A DNA stretch of 64,000 nt, from the NCBI GenBank assembly GCA_040766585.1, contig JAXGQE010000003.1, positions 1 to 64,000 of the forward strand, read 5' to 3'. The position numbers and the translations under genes are program-made. Shown here in pieces: positions 33,731-43,137 of the stretch (position 1 is the first letter of the stretch; each line of letters opens with the position of its first letter). Below the pieces are notes generated by a model, which worked only from the letters and a program-made list of their open reading frames with translations, had not been told where the DNA came from and made no database searches. The DNA comes from JAXGQE01 sp040766585. Lineage in GTDB: Bacteria; Bacillota; SLNR01.

Positions 33731-34173
33731 ACCTTGCAGCCTTTGGACTTTAAACCCCTCAGAGGGATCGGTAGATTACCGACTCTGAGGGGTTTTGTGT
33801 TGTCGTGAATGAGCAGGAAATCAGACCCTTTCGACGAATAGAAGATACAGTCTGATGCTGGAGTGGATGATTGGGTTTAGGGTATGAAAAATGATATTTA
33901 CAGTGGGAAGTGTTAACCGCTTGCATGCATCTATTTCAAGACAACGCTTTGTTCGGAATCACATGAACATCATTTTGTGTGCTTTATCCAAATGGATGAG
34001 AGTCCAGCGTGGAGTCCCCCTGAAAGATCCGGGTCTCTTTCTTCGGACTCTTGTAATTTACATATGCGTATACCAGTGAGGAGTAAATAGAAGCGGTGGT
34101 TTCATACTTATACATGGCGATGGTTTCTCAGGAAGATCAAATGTTGAAGGATGGAAAGAAAGGAAGTGAATGC
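33731..34173. other. 443-base region between CAP gene and B12-sensor gene
   Basis: It contains the CAP gene terminator (33752-33799). The rest, up to the start of the B12-binding protein, holds short open frames without ribosome binding sites. No clear promoter is seen for the downstream pair. Confidence 0.5.
33752..33799 (+). terminator. Rho-independent terminator of the CAP gene
   Basis: A 13-bp stem AAACCCCTCAGAG / CTCTGAGGGGTTT with an inner GGTAGATTACC hairpin, followed by TTTT. Confidence 0.88.
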
Positions 34174-35277
34174 ATGGTGTCTCGTGAGGGAAACCCGACC
34201 GGTTTTCCCATTGTACCGGAAAATGCCGTAGATGAGTACAAAAAACAGGCGACTGTTTTGCTGGAGATGGTAAACAGTACGGTTCAGAGTCATTATCCAC
34301 CGGATACCACTGCGGCAGGAGACCCGATTAATCTGATGACCGACAATCATCGAAATCACCTTCTTTTGATGAGCAATGCCATGGTATTGAGAGATTTTGA
34401 CTTTCTGATCAAAAATATGATGTGGGCCTATCGGACCTACCAAGCACGGGGATTTTCTTCCGATTACTTTCGTGTGGTCAATCGTGCATTTTATCATGCA
34501 GTTCAGAACACGCTGAAGAAGGAAGATGCCGCCCCCATTATGGCCATATACGACTGGATGCTAGCCCAACATGAATCGATGTTGAGTTCTCAGCCAAAAG
34601 GGGAATCTATGTACAGTTTTCCGGATGATGAGTGGGAGGAAGTCCGCACCCGATTTACGGCAGCTCTTCTAGCCGGTGATACGCGGCAGCCCATGCAGGT
34701 GGCTCATGAGCAGGTGATGAAGCGTGAACACCTGAAAGATTTCTACCTTCAAGTGATTCAGCCAGCATTGGTGAAGGTTGGAGAATTATGGGAGACCGCT
34801 GAAATATCCGTTGCCCAGGAACATTTGGCTTCCGCTATCGTGACCAGAGTGATGGCATCCCTGTATCCCCGCTTTATCTCTCTGGAACAGACAAAAGGCA
34901 AAGCCATTGTGACTGCTGCACCCAATGAATTTCATGAAATCGGCCCTCGGATGGTGGCAGACCTGCTGGAAGTGGATGGCTGGGATGTAGACTATTACGG
35001 GGCTAACGTCCCGGCAGAAGATATCGTGCGGGAAGCAATTAACACCCAACCTTTTTTCATTGCTGTATCTGTCAGCATGCCATTCAATCTGGATCGTTCG
35101 AAGCAGCTGATTCAGATGGTTCGGAATGTGGCTGCGCTGAACTCTGTGAAGATCATGGTGGGCGGGCGCTGTTTCAATGAATATCCACAGCTTCTGAATG
35201 ATATCAATGCAGACGGCAGCTGCCACGATGCAGGCTGTGCTGTCAAACTGGCAGAAAAGTGGTGGGAGAATGCTTGA
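34174..35277 (+). CDS. Cobalamin-binding sensor protein with CarH-type photoreceptor motif
   Basis: A 367-residue cytosolic protein. Residues about 1-145 are an all-helical region of unknown family. Residues 150-240 are the four-helix B12-binding_2 domain, containing W206-x9-E216-H217, the motif that marks CarH-type adenosylcobalamin photoreceptors. Residues 242-367 are a Rossmann-type B12-binding domain with E252-F-H254-x-x-G257 (family form DxHxxG; H254 the lower ligand) and VGGRCF. There is no MerR DNA-binding domain. The ATG at 34174 follows AAAGGAAG; ATG 34141 is an alternative. The stop overlaps the start of the diguanylate cyclase gene by 8 bases, so the two are translationally coupled and likely form one signalling unit. 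Confidence 0.88.
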   Translation: MVSREGNPTGFPIVPENAVDEYKKQATVLLEMVNSTVQSHYPPDTTAAGDPINLMTDNHRNHLLLMSNAMVLRDFDFLIKNMMWAYRTYQARGFSSDYFRVVNRAFYHAVQNTLKKEDAAPIMAIYDWMLAQHESMLSSQPKGESMYSFPDDEWEEVRTRFTAALLAGDTRQPMQVAHEQVMKREHLKDFYLQVIQPALVKVGELWETAEISVAQEHLASAIVTRVMASLYPRFISLEQTKGKAIVTAAPNEFHEIGPRMVADLLEVDGWDVDYYGANVPAEDIVREAINTQPFFIAVSVSMPFNLDRSKQLIQMVRNVAALNSVKIMVGGRCFNEYPQLLNDINADGSCHDAGCAVKLAEKWWENA

Positions 35278-36196
35278 GAATACAAACATCACCAAGTATG
35301 CGGATTTTATCAGTCGATTTGCGGATGATAAGCTGGGAGTCGTGGCTGTCCTGCTGAATTCTCAAGGCACCGTAAAAGACTGTAATGATGCATTTCTTCG
35401 GCTGGCTGGAGAAGAAAAAAAGCCCATTGGTAAACCATTCAGCCAATATCTGCGAGATCCATGGGAACTGGAAGATCGACTGGGCTCCAGTGAGTTTCAG
35501 ATTCTTCTGGCTCCCCAGTTAAAAATTCCCTATGCCCTTCACGGTGTAGTCTACTCTGTACATCAGGGACACCTTCTCCTAGCTACTCGAGCAATCACTG
35601 CCGACGATACCATCTTAGACAAAATATCCATGCTGAGCAACGAAATGTCAGCTTTGACACGAGAACTAAGCAAGAAAAATATTGCGCTGGAAAAGGCCAA
35701 TGAAAGAATTAACAATCTTTTGAGAACCGATACGCTGACAGGAATTGCCAACCGGCGTTATTTCTATGAAACATTGCAGAGATTTTTCTCGTATGCAGCC
35801 AGGCATCACGTTCCTCTTTCATTGGTCATGGCTGATTTGGATCATTTTAAGAAAGTAAACGATACCTATGGACACAAAACCGGAGATCAGGTGCTGGTTG
35901 CTTTTGCCCGGCTGCTCCAGGAAAGCTGCCGCGATGAAGATCTGGCTGCTCGCTTTGGCGGTGAGGAATTTATCACTGTTCTTATCCAGGCAACCGAAGA
36001 GGATGCAGTCCGATTTGCTCAAAGAGTGTGCCAGCAGGTTCCCCAGATGCAGCTGGCAGACATCGACTGGGCAATCACCGCCAGTTTTGGCGTTACGCAA
36101 ATGATGGATCATGATACACTGGATGATCTGATTAATCGTGCAGACGAAGCCATGTATCGAGCCAAGAAAAAGGGCCGAAACCGCGTTGAAGTATAG
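35270..36196 (+). CDS. PAS-GGDEF diguanylate cyclase
   Basis: A 308-residue protein. Residues about 10-110 look like a PAS domain (VVAVLLNSQGTVKDCNDAFL), residues 112-152 a coiled-coil linker, and 150-308 a GGDEF domain with TDTLTGIANRR, MADLDHFKKVNDTYGHKTGD and the active GGEEF (230-234). An inhibitory site RxxD (R221-D224) lies five residues before it. It should make cyclic di-GMP from two GTP and be product-inhibited. There is no membrane helix. It starts inside the end of the B12-sensor gene, so the sensor probably controls it directly. A terminator follows at 36197. Confidence 0.93.
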   Translation: MLENTNITKYADFISRFADDKLGVVAVLLNSQGTVKDCNDAFLRLAGEEKKPIGKPFSQYLRDPWELEDRLGSSEFQILLAPQLKIPYALHGVVYSVHQGHLLLATRAITADDTILDKISMLSNEMSALTRELSKKNIALEKANERINNLLRTDTLTGIANRRYFYETLQRFFSYAARHHVPLSLVMADLDHFKKVNDTYGHKTGDQVLVAFARLLQESCRDEDLAARFGGEEFITVLIQATEEDAVRFAQRVCQQVPQMQLADIDWAITASFGVTQMMDHDTLDDLINRADEAMYRAKKKGRNRVEV

Positions 36197-36219
36197 CCCG
36201 CTTCGACGCGGGTTTTCTT
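36197..36219 (+). terminator. Terminator of the B12-sensor/GGDEF operon
   Basis: Short stem CCCGC / GCGGG with a 6-base loop followed by TTTTCTT. Confidence 0.7.
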
Positions 36220-36335
36220 GTAAGGAGTGTATGAAAGACCGGCTTGCAAACCCTCCGTTGGGGTGTAAGCAATCACCCGGAAGCTATAAATGGCGGATCC
36301 ACGATTGGATTAGAAAAGTACTGGAGGTATTCACG

Positions 36336-38294
36336 GTGGCGAAAATCAGAATGAGAAAAAGCATTGCAGTTTGGTTGATTGTGGTTTTCCTTCTACATTC
36401 TCTGGCATTGGATGCAGCGGTTTTGGCCAACGAAGCCGATCAAGATCGTATTACAGTTGCTTTTACCCATGACCTGCATGATCATTTCCTGCCCCTGCGG
36501 ATCGAGAATGACAGCGGTGTATCGGATGTGGGAGGTTGGGCGCGTTTGGCGGGTGCTATCGCTTTGGAGAGGCAAAAAGACCCGGATCTTCTTTTGGTGG
36601 ATGCTGGAGATTATTCCATGGGAACCATGTTTCAAATGCTGTTTCGAAGCAGCAGCCCAGGGCTTTTACTGATGGGGCAAATGGGATACGATGCGATGAC
36701 CCTGGGGAATCACGAATTCGATTTTCTTCCCGAAGGGTTGGCACAGCATTTGGAAAATGCTGTACAGTCGGGAGTTGCACTACCGAAAATGGTGGCCTCC
36801 AATATGGTCTTTCCGGAAGATCGGGATGATGATCTGAACCGCCTCAAAGCGGCCATGGATGCTTATCCGGTCCTGCCCTATACCGTTATCGTCAAGAAAG
36901 ATCTGCGGATCGGTCTGTTCGGAATCATGGGAAAAGAAGCAGATTCCAATGCTCCAATGGCTGGTGTTCTGTTTACCGACCAGATTGAAGCAGCGGAGAA
37001 AATGGTTGAATTTCTCCGGGATGAGGAACAGGTTGATTTGGTCGTATGTCTTTCTCATTCCGGAACCCATCCAGATGAAAAACGTTCAGAAGATGATATC
37101 CTGGCACAAGAGGTTGCAGGCATTGATCTGATCATCAGCGGGCATTCTCACACCCGTCTGGATGAACCGCTGTTTCATGGGAACACCGCCATTGTTTCTG
37201 CCGGCCAGTATGGAGAAGCATTAGGCGTTGTGGAACTTATAAAGGATGCGGACCTTTGGGCGGTGTCATCGTATCGTCTGGTATCATTGAATGGTGAAAT
37301 CCCGGCAGACCCGGAAACAAAAGAGCAGATTTCGTTCTATGCGGATCAAATCGACAGGGAGTATGTAAGCTCCGCTGGGTACAAGCTGGCGCAGATTCTG
37401 GCATATTCCAAATTCAGCTTCACTCCGTTCCAACGGGTCGGAGCCGAACATCGTGAGGAACCGTTGGGAAATCTGATTGCTGATGCTTACCGATATGCTG
37501 CGGAATCAGCGGGGGATCCCAACGGAGATCCGGTTGCTGTGGCCGTCGCGCCCAGCGGCACCATCCGCGGATCCTTTGTGCGGGGACCCATTACAACCTA
37601 CGATGCGTTTGTAGTCAGCTCCCTGGGAACCGGACCGGACGGGCAATCCGGATTTCCTCTACTTTCGGTATATCTTACCGGAAAGGAATTGAAGGCTGTG
37701 TGTGAAGTGGATGCGTCCATAACACCGCTGATGAGTACAGCCCAGTTGTATATGTCCGGAATTGCTTTTACATTCAATCCCCACCGAATGCCGTTTAATA
37801 AGGTCACTCAAGCGGCCCTGGTCCTTCCCGATGGGAGCTTGGAAGTGATTCAGGACCAGAAGCTTTACCGTGTTGTAGTGGGATTGTATTCTGCCCAAAT
37901 GTTGTCCGTGGTGGGAGAAAAATCATTTGGACTGCTGTCTATCGTGCCGAAAACCAAAGATGGTGAACCCATCGTTGATTATCTGGATCAGATCATCTAT
38001 TTCGATGATGGCAAAGAGGCCAAAGAGCTGAAAGAGTGGCTTGCCCTGGCAAACTACCTGCAGTCATTTCCAAAAGATCAGGGGGTTTCAGCTATTCCAG
38101 CGGTGTACCGGCAGCCGGAAGGGCGAAAAATTGTGGATGACGATGCCAGCCTTGGAGCCATTCTTGGCAATCCCAATGACCTGGCAGTTAAAGTGTATGG
38201 AGCAGTGATTGCAGTATTCGTACTGGTGGCATTTCTGATTTACAAACTGATCCAGAGAAGAAAGAAAAAACGGTTAGCAAAAGAGAGGGGATAG
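36336..38294 (+). CDS. 5'-nucleotidase/metallophosphatase family protein, membrane-anchored
   Basis: A 652-residue exported protein with a signal peptide (residues about 8-31), a calcineurin-like metallophosphatase domain (THDLHDHFLP with D46 and H48, DAGDYSMG, LGNHEFD, GHSHT) and a 5'-nucleotidase C-terminal domain (EEPLGNLIADAYRYAA). It ends with a single helix (about 622-642) and a basic tail, so it stays anchored in the membrane facing outward. Such enzymes dephosphorylate nucleotides or cyclic nucleotides outside the cell. The start is GTG 8 bases after GGAGG; the frame is open further upstream with AAGGAG before an ATG at 36231, which would precede the signal peptide and is less likely. 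Confidence 0.88.
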   Translation: MAKIRMRKSIAVWLIVVFLLHSLALDAAVLANEADQDRITVAFTHDLHDHFLPLRIENDSGVSDVGGWARLAGAIALERQKDPDLLLVDAGDYSMGTMFQMLFRSSSPGLLLMGQMGYDAMTLGNHEFDFLPEGLAQHLENAVQSGVALPKMVASNMVFPEDRDDDLNRLKAAMDAYPVLPYTVIVKKDLRIGLFGIMGKEADSNAPMAGVLFTDQIEAAEKMVEFLRDEEQVDLVVCLSHSGTHPDEKRSEDDILAQEVAGIDLIISGHSHTRLDEPLFHGNTAIVSAGQYGEALGVVELIKDADLWAVSSYRLVSLNGEIPADPETKEQISFYADQIDREYVSSAGYKLAQILAYSKFSFTPFQRVGAEHREEPLGNLIADAYRYAAESAGDPNGDPVAVAVAPSGTIRGSFVRGPITTYDAFVVSSLGTGPDGQSGFPLLSVYLTGKELKAVCEVDASITPLMSTAQLYMSGIAFTFNPHRMPFNKVTQAALVLPDGSLEVIQDQKLYRVVVGLYSAQMLSVVGEKSFGLLSIVPKTKDGEPIVDYLDQIIYFDDGKEAKELKEWLALANYLQSFPKDQGVSAIPAVYRQPEGRKIVDDDASLGAILGNPNDLAVKVYGAVIAVFVLVAFLIYKLIQRRKKKRLAKERG

Positions 38295-38298
38295 GCAG

Positions 38299-39081
38299 AT
38301 GATCAATCTGGAAGGGAAGACAGCGTTTGTCACCGGTGCGGCCAAAGGGAATGGGGAAGGGATTGCCCGGGTTCTGCATCGACAGGGGGCAACGGTCCTG
38401 ATGGCGGATATCGATCCGCTGGTTCAAAAAAAGGCTGAAGAATTGAAAGAACGGGCATCGGCGTACGTGCTGGACGTCAGCGATCCGCATAAAGTGCAGG
38501 AAACAGCCGATGAAATCCTTCGTACTTACGGAAAACTGGACATCTTGGTCAACAATGCAGGCATTGCCCGGCTGATTCGGATCGATTCAATGGATGACGA
38601 TCTGTTTCAGCACCATTTCAAAGTCAATGTCATGGGAATCTATAACTGTACCAAAGCATTTATTCCATCGATGCTGAAAAACCGCTACGGTAGAATCATC
38701 AATATGTCCTCTGTCACAGGACCGCGGGTCGCCGATCCCGGTATGATGGGATACGCCATGAGCAAAGCAGCTGTCTTGGGGTTTACCAAAGCTGTGGCCA
38801 TTGATACAGCGGGATACAACATCACGGTCAATGCCATTTTACCGGGGTATATCCGTACACCCATGGTAGAGCATACGGCCCATGAAACCAATCCCGCCGA
38901 CCCGGAAAAAGTCATTGCAGGAATTGCCGCCGGTATCCCCATGGGACGGCTGGGAACGCCGGAAGAGATTGGTTTTCTGGCAGCATTCCTTGCTTCCGAT
39001 GAAGCCGCCTATATTACGGGTTCAGAACTGTTGATTGACGGAGGCAGTACACTGCCGGAAACAACGACGGTAGGTCGATAG
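38299..39081 (+). CDS. SDR family NAD(P)-dependent oxidoreductase
   Basis: A 260-residue classical short-chain dehydrogenase. It has the cofactor motif TGAAKGNGEGIA (residues 12-23), NNAG, the catalytic serine in INMSSVTG and tyrosine/lysine in GYAMSKAA, and ITVNAILPGYIRTPM. An acidic residue at DID after the second strand favours NAD+. The substrate is a secondary alcohol or ketone, not further known. It is the first gene of a tight operon with the zinc alcohol dehydrogenase (16 bases on), the GcvP-like subunits and the M20 deacylase. It starts 4 bases after the 5'-nucleotidase stop and may be read from the same transcript. Confidence 0.93.
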   Translation: MINLEGKTAFVTGAAKGNGEGIARVLHRQGATVLMADIDPLVQKKAEELKERASAYVLDVSDPHKVQETADEILRTYGKLDILVNNAGIARLIRIDSMDDDLFQHHFKVNVMGIYNCTKAFIPSMLKNRYGRIINMSSVTGPRVADPGMMGYAMSKAAVLGFTKAVAIDTAGYNITVNAILPGYIRTPMVEHTAHETNPADPEKVIAGIAAGIPMGRLGTPEEIGFLAAFLASDEAAYITGSELLIDGGSTLPETTTVGR

Positions 39082-39097
39082 AAAAGGAGGCGATATC

Positions 39098-40129
39098 ATG
39101 CTGGCAGTTGTGAAAGAAACCACGGGGTCCGGGTACGTGCTGAAAGAAGTCCCCACACCAGAGCCCAAAGACGGCGAAGTGTTGATTCGAGTGGAGGCTG
39201 TGGGAATTTGCGGCTCGGATCTGCCCATATTTTCGGGCCACAGAGCCGTTCCTCTCCCGTTTATACCCGGTCATGAATTTGCCGGAACGATTGTATCCAA
39301 AGGGCATCACGTTGAGCAGTATGAGGTGGGAGATCGTGTGGCACCGGGGCTGGTTATACATTGCGGTGAGTGCATGCCCTGCCGACGGGGACAAGAATCA
39401 TTGTGCGATCGGATCGTGGAGACAGGAATTCATGTAGATGGAGCTTTTGCTGAGTATGTGACTGTTCCGGGGAAAGTGCTTCACCCGCTGCCGGAAACTC
39501 TCACCTTTGCAGACGGCGCATCCATCGATCCCGTCGCATCGGCATACAGGCCGATCAAAAAGGCTGGCATTGGCAGTGAAGACATTGTGGTGGTTTTCGG
39601 ACCGGGGCCCATCGGCATCTATGCCGCCCAGATTGCCCGGGTGGAAGGAGCACGAAGAACGTTTGTAGTAGGGCTTTCCCAGGACCGTGAACGATTAAAT
39701 ATGGTCGACTCATTGGGTCTGGAACCAGTAGAAGCAATACCCGGCACCTCCTTGGTAGACCAGATACGGGATTTAACCGGCGGCATACTGCCACGGGTTG
39801 TGGTAGAGGCGACTGGAAACCCTGCAGTCTATTCAACCTGTCTGGATGTTGTTGACAAAGGCGGAAAACTGGTTGTGGCCGGTATCGTGCATGATCTGTC
39901 CACGATTTCATTTGCCCAGATCGTGCGGAGAGAGATCATCATCGAGGGGAGTATCTGCTATACATGGAAAGAGTTTGGGGAAAGTCTCCAGCTGGTGGCA
40001 GATGGCCGGGTACAGGTTCAGCCTCTTATCACACACCACCTGCCTTTGACAGATATCGGAACAGGACTGCAGCTTCTGCAGGAGAAAAAAGCGGTCAAGG
40101 TCATGCTCTATCCCCATGGGATGGAATGA
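39098..40129 (+). CDS. Zinc-dependent medium-chain alcohol dehydrogenase
   Basis: A 343-residue enzyme of the medium-chain dehydrogenase family. It has the catalytic zinc ligands GICGSD (cysteine near 38) and GHEFAG (near 60), the structural zinc site CGECMPCRRGQESLC, and the cofactor fold VFGPGPIGIYAAQ. Close families are sorbitol, threonine and butanediol dehydrogenases. The start follows AAAGGAGG by 7-8 bases. Its position after an SDR and before GcvP-like subunits suggests oxidation of a hydroxy intermediate in an amino-acid-related pathway; this is inference from gene order only. Confidence 0.92.
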   Translation: MLAVVKETTGSGYVLKEVPTPEPKDGEVLIRVEAVGICGSDLPIFSGHRAVPLPFIPGHEFAGTIVSKGHHVEQYEVGDRVAPGLVIHCGECMPCRRGQESLCDRIVETGIHVDGAFAEYVTVPGKVLHPLPETLTFADGASIDPVASAYRPIKKAGIGSEDIVVVFGPGPIGIYAAQIARVEGARRTFVVGLSQDRERLNMVDSLGLEPVEAIPGTSLVDQIRDLTGGILPRVVVEATGNPAVYSTCLDVVDKGGKLVVAGIVHDLSTISFAQIVRREIIIEGSICYTWKEFGESLQLVADGRVQVQPLITHHLPLTDIGTGLQLLQEKKAVKVMLYPHGME

Positions 40130-40166
40130 ACAATGGAAGAAAATACATGAAAGTGAGGGTTACCCT

Positions 40167-41573
40167 ATGGTATGGACACACCCGTATATGCCCAACAGTG
40201 CCCCGGAATCATTCAAAGCGATGCTGGATTATTTGGGAGTCTCTACGGTTCAGGATTTGTACAATGACCTGATTCCAGATCATCTGCGTTTCCGTGGAAA
40301 GATGAATCTGCCAGAACCCATTGCCTCCGAGGCAGATTTGCTTCGTCAAATGAATCAGATACTGGGAAAAAATACAAGTGCTAATCAGATGATCAGCTTT
40401 TTGGGAGCCGGCTGCTACCATCATCATGTTCCGGCTTTGTGCGATGAAATCAATGGCCGTGCGGAATTTTTGACTGCGTATGTCGGAGATACCTACAGTG
40501 ATCATGGGAAATTGCAGGTTCTCTTCGAATATGCCAGTCTGATGGCCGAACTCTTAGACATGGATGTGGTCAGTTACCCGACATTTGATGAAGCCCAGGC
40601 AGTGTCTTCTTCCCTGCGTATGGCGGTTCGGATCACAGGAAGAAAAAAAATATTGCTGCCGCCGACCATTCATCCGGAAATTGCATCCCAGGTGAAAGAG
40701 TACTGCGGGCATGTTGCCGAAATCAAGTGGCTGGAACCTCTGGGAAATGGCACTCTGGATCTGGACGATCTGGAAGAAAAGCTCGATGGAGAAACCGCCG
40801 CTGTACTGCTGGAGAATCCTTCGTATCTCGGATTTTTTGAAACACGGGGGCAGGCTGCAGCAGACTTGATTCATGCGGCAGGGGCCATGCTGGTAGTCAA
40901 TGCCCGGCCTTCATCCCTGGGAATCGTAAAACCACCGGCTCACTACGGGGCGGATATTGTCTGCGGCGATATCCAGCCTTTGGGCATGCATCTTCAGTTT
41001 GGCGGGGGCCATGCCGGATACATTGCTACCCGGGATGAAGAGCGATTCATCCGGGCGTTTCCCACATATCTTTACGGGATTGCCACCACAGACCATGAAG
41101 GCTTTTACGGATGGGGGCGGGCATTGAACGAACGCACCTCCCACGGCAGCCGGGAAAGAGCCAATGAATATTTCGGCACCGGCTCCGCTTTATGGGCCAT
41201 GACAACGGCTGTTTATCTGGCGGTTATGGGACCCCAGGGAATGAAAGAGTTAGGAGAAGTAATCGTCCAGAGAACAGCGTATGCAGCTCGAGTCCTGGAT
41301 GCCATTGAAGGGGTCAGGGCCAATTACCTGGGAACGGAAAACTTCCAGGAGTTTTTGGTTAATTTTGATGAAACCCATATGACAGTGGGGCAAGTGAATC
41401 AAGCTCTGCAGGAGGAAGGGATCTTCGGCGGGAAAGATCTTTCTCACGATTTCCCCCAATTTGGGCAAAGTGCTCTGATGGCCATCACAGAGAGAACAAC
41501 ACAAGAAGACATCGACCGGTTGGCAGAAGCCATTCGGAAGATCATCGCAAAGGGGGATCGGGACAATGGCTAA
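40167..41573 (+). CDS. gcvPA: Glycine dehydrogenase subunit 1-like protein (GcvPA family)
   Basis: A 468-residue PLP-fold protein of the GcvPA type, the N-terminal half of the glycine decarboxylase P-protein. Family features: HPYMPNSAPESFKAML at the start, SFLGAGCYHHHVPALCDEI (about 80-98), YTFD-type YPTFDEAQA, and QFGGGHAGYIATRDEE. In GcvPA the start and the GAGxYxHxxP region are the same. The usual GcvT and GcvH partners are absent from the window. The ATG at 40167 is preferred (GAGGG 7 bases upstream, family start); an ATG at 40116 overlaps the dehydrogenase gene. It may act on a substrate other than glycine. Confidence 0.82.
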   Translation: MVWTHPYMPNSAPESFKAMLDYLGVSTVQDLYNDLIPDHLRFRGKMNLPEPIASEADLLRQMNQILGKNTSANQMISFLGAGCYHHHVPALCDEINGRAEFLTAYVGDTYSDHGKLQVLFEYASLMAELLDMDVVSYPTFDEAQAVSSSLRMAVRITGRKKILLPPTIHPEIASQVKEYCGHVAEIKWLEPLGNGTLDLDDLEEKLDGETAAVLLENPSYLGFFETRGQAAADLIHAAGAMLVVNARPSSLGIVKPPAHYGADIVCGDIQPLGMHLQFGGGHAGYIATRDEERFIRAFPTYLYGIATTDHEGFYGWGRALNERTSHGSRERANEYFGTGSALWAMTTAVYLAVMGPQGMKELGEVIVQRTAYAARVLDAIEGVRANYLGTENFQEFLVNFDETHMTVGQVNQALQEEGIFGGKDLSHDFPQFGQSALMAITERTTQEDIDRLAEAIRKIIAKGDRDNG

Positions 41574-43137
41574 GCGCAGACCCAATTTTCATGAAGCCCG
41601 TTGGTGCGAGCCCTTGATTATGGAAAAAGGAACTTCCGGAGAAAGAGGTATTCTCATCCCTCAGGCAGAAGAGGCCGTGCAGGAAGCAGTAGGCAAAGCC
41701 GAGCATCTGGTACCGGAAACACTGCGTCGAAGCGATCCGCCTGGATTGCCGGAACTGTCCCAGATGCAGATTTTAAGGCACTATCTCCATCTGTCCCAGG
41801 AGACGATGGGGACCGATGTAACCATTGATATCGGTTTGGGTACCTGCACCATGAAGTACAGCCCCAAAATCCACGAAACACTGGTTCGAAGTGAACCTGT
41901 TGCTGCGATGCATCCCTATCAGGATGAATCCACAACTCAGGGGCTTTTGCAGATTTTCTACGAAACAGGACAGTTTCTGAAAGAGATTTCCGGAATGGAT
42001 GAGTTTACGCTGCAGCCATCTTCCGGCAGCCAGGCAATCTACACCGCTGTCGCTATCATGAAAGCCTATCACAATGAGCACCATCCTGAAGAAATGAGGA
42101 ATGAGATTATCACCACCATGCTATCTCACCCGGGTAATCCGGGATGCGCCGCTACGGTGGGGTATAAAGTGATTACATTGAATCCGGGTGCCGATGGGTT
42201 GCCCAGCATGGATGAGCTGAAGGCAGCGGTATCGGAAAGAACAGCAGGAATGCTCATTACCAATCCGGAAGACACCGGTCTTTTCAACCCCCGCATCGGT
42301 GAATTTGTGGATGCGGTACATCAGGCAGGCGGCCTTTGTTTCTACGATCAGGCCAATCAGAATGGGTTGTTTGGCATCACCCGGGCTCGGGAAGCCGGGT
42401 TTGATATGTGCCACTACAATTTGCACAAGACATTTTCATCACCCCATGGAAGCCATGGTCCCGGAGCCGGAGCTCTGGGGGTTCGAGAGTATCTGGCCCA
42501 GTATCTGCCTGTGCCCATCATCCAAAAAGACGCCCAGAATTACTATCTTGACTACGATCGACCCAAAAGCATTGGCAAACTGAGAAAATATTTCGGCGTG
42601 GCCCCCGTAATCGTCCGGGCCTATGCCTATATTCGCAGTTTGGGCCAGATTGGACTGGAACAGGTATCCCAGTTGGCGATCCTCAACAACAACTATATGC
42701 TGAAGCGAATGGAAAGCATCCCCGGATTGAGTCTCCCCTGGGCAGAAGGGGTACGAAGATTGGAACAAGCGCGGCTGAGTTGGGAGAAATTAACCCAGGA
42801 TACGGGAGTAACCACCGATGATATTGACCGGCGGATGGTGGATTACGGATTCCAGACATATTTTACCAGCCATCATCCACGACTGATTCCCGAGCCTCTG
42901 ACGCCGGAACCGGTGGAGACCTATTCGAAGGACGATATTGACCGATTTGTCGATGTGCTGGCATCCATTGCCCAAGAAGCCTATGAGAATCCCCAGATGG
43001 TCAAAGATGGTCCGTACCATGCAGCACTGCCATATCGGATAGACACTTCCTGCTTGAGCGATATCCGGAAATTTGCCTGTACATGGCGAAGTTTTCAGAA
43101 AAAAAGGGGGAATCGCGGTGACGAAATCCAATCATGA
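41566..43137 (+). CDS. gcvPB: Glycine dehydrogenase subunit 2-like protein (GcvPB family)
   Basis: A 523-residue protein, the PLP-binding half of a split P-protein; it begins 8 bases before the GcvPA-like stop. The PLP lysine lies in HYNLHKTFSSPHGSHGPGAG. In true GcvP the same loop reads HLNLHKTFxIPHGGGGPGMG, so the glycine-rich loop is altered here. Other marks are LGTCTMKYSPK, MHPYQDE and NPEDTGLFNP (glycine enzymes commonly have NPNTLGLF). The changes, the extra C-terminal tail and the missing GcvT/GcvH suggest a P-protein paralogue with a changed substrate. The M20 deacylase gene overlaps its end by 20 bases. Confidence 0.82.
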   Translation: MAKRRPNFHEARWCEPLIMEKGTSGERGILIPQAEEAVQEAVGKAEHLVPETLRRSDPPGLPELSQMQILRHYLHLSQETMGTDVTIDIGLGTCTMKYSPKIHETLVRSEPVAAMHPYQDESTTQGLLQIFYETGQFLKEISGMDEFTLQPSSGSQAIYTAVAIMKAYHNEHHPEEMRNEIITTMLSHPGNPGCAATVGYKVITLNPGADGLPSMDELKAAVSERTAGMLITNPEDTGLFNPRIGEFVDAVHQAGGLCFYDQANQNGLFGITRAREAGFDMCHYNLHKTFSSPHGSHGPGAGALGVREYLAQYLPVPIIQKDAQNYYLDYDRPKSIGKLRKYFGVAPVIVRAYAYIRSLGQIGLEQVSQLAILNNNYMLKRMESIPGLSLPWAEGVRRLEQARLSWEKLTQDTGVTTDDIDRRMVDYGFQTYFTSHHPRLIPEPLTPEPVETYSKDDIDRFVDVLASIAQEAYENPQMVKDGPYHAALPYRIDTSCLSDIRKFACTWRSFQKKRGNRGDEIQS

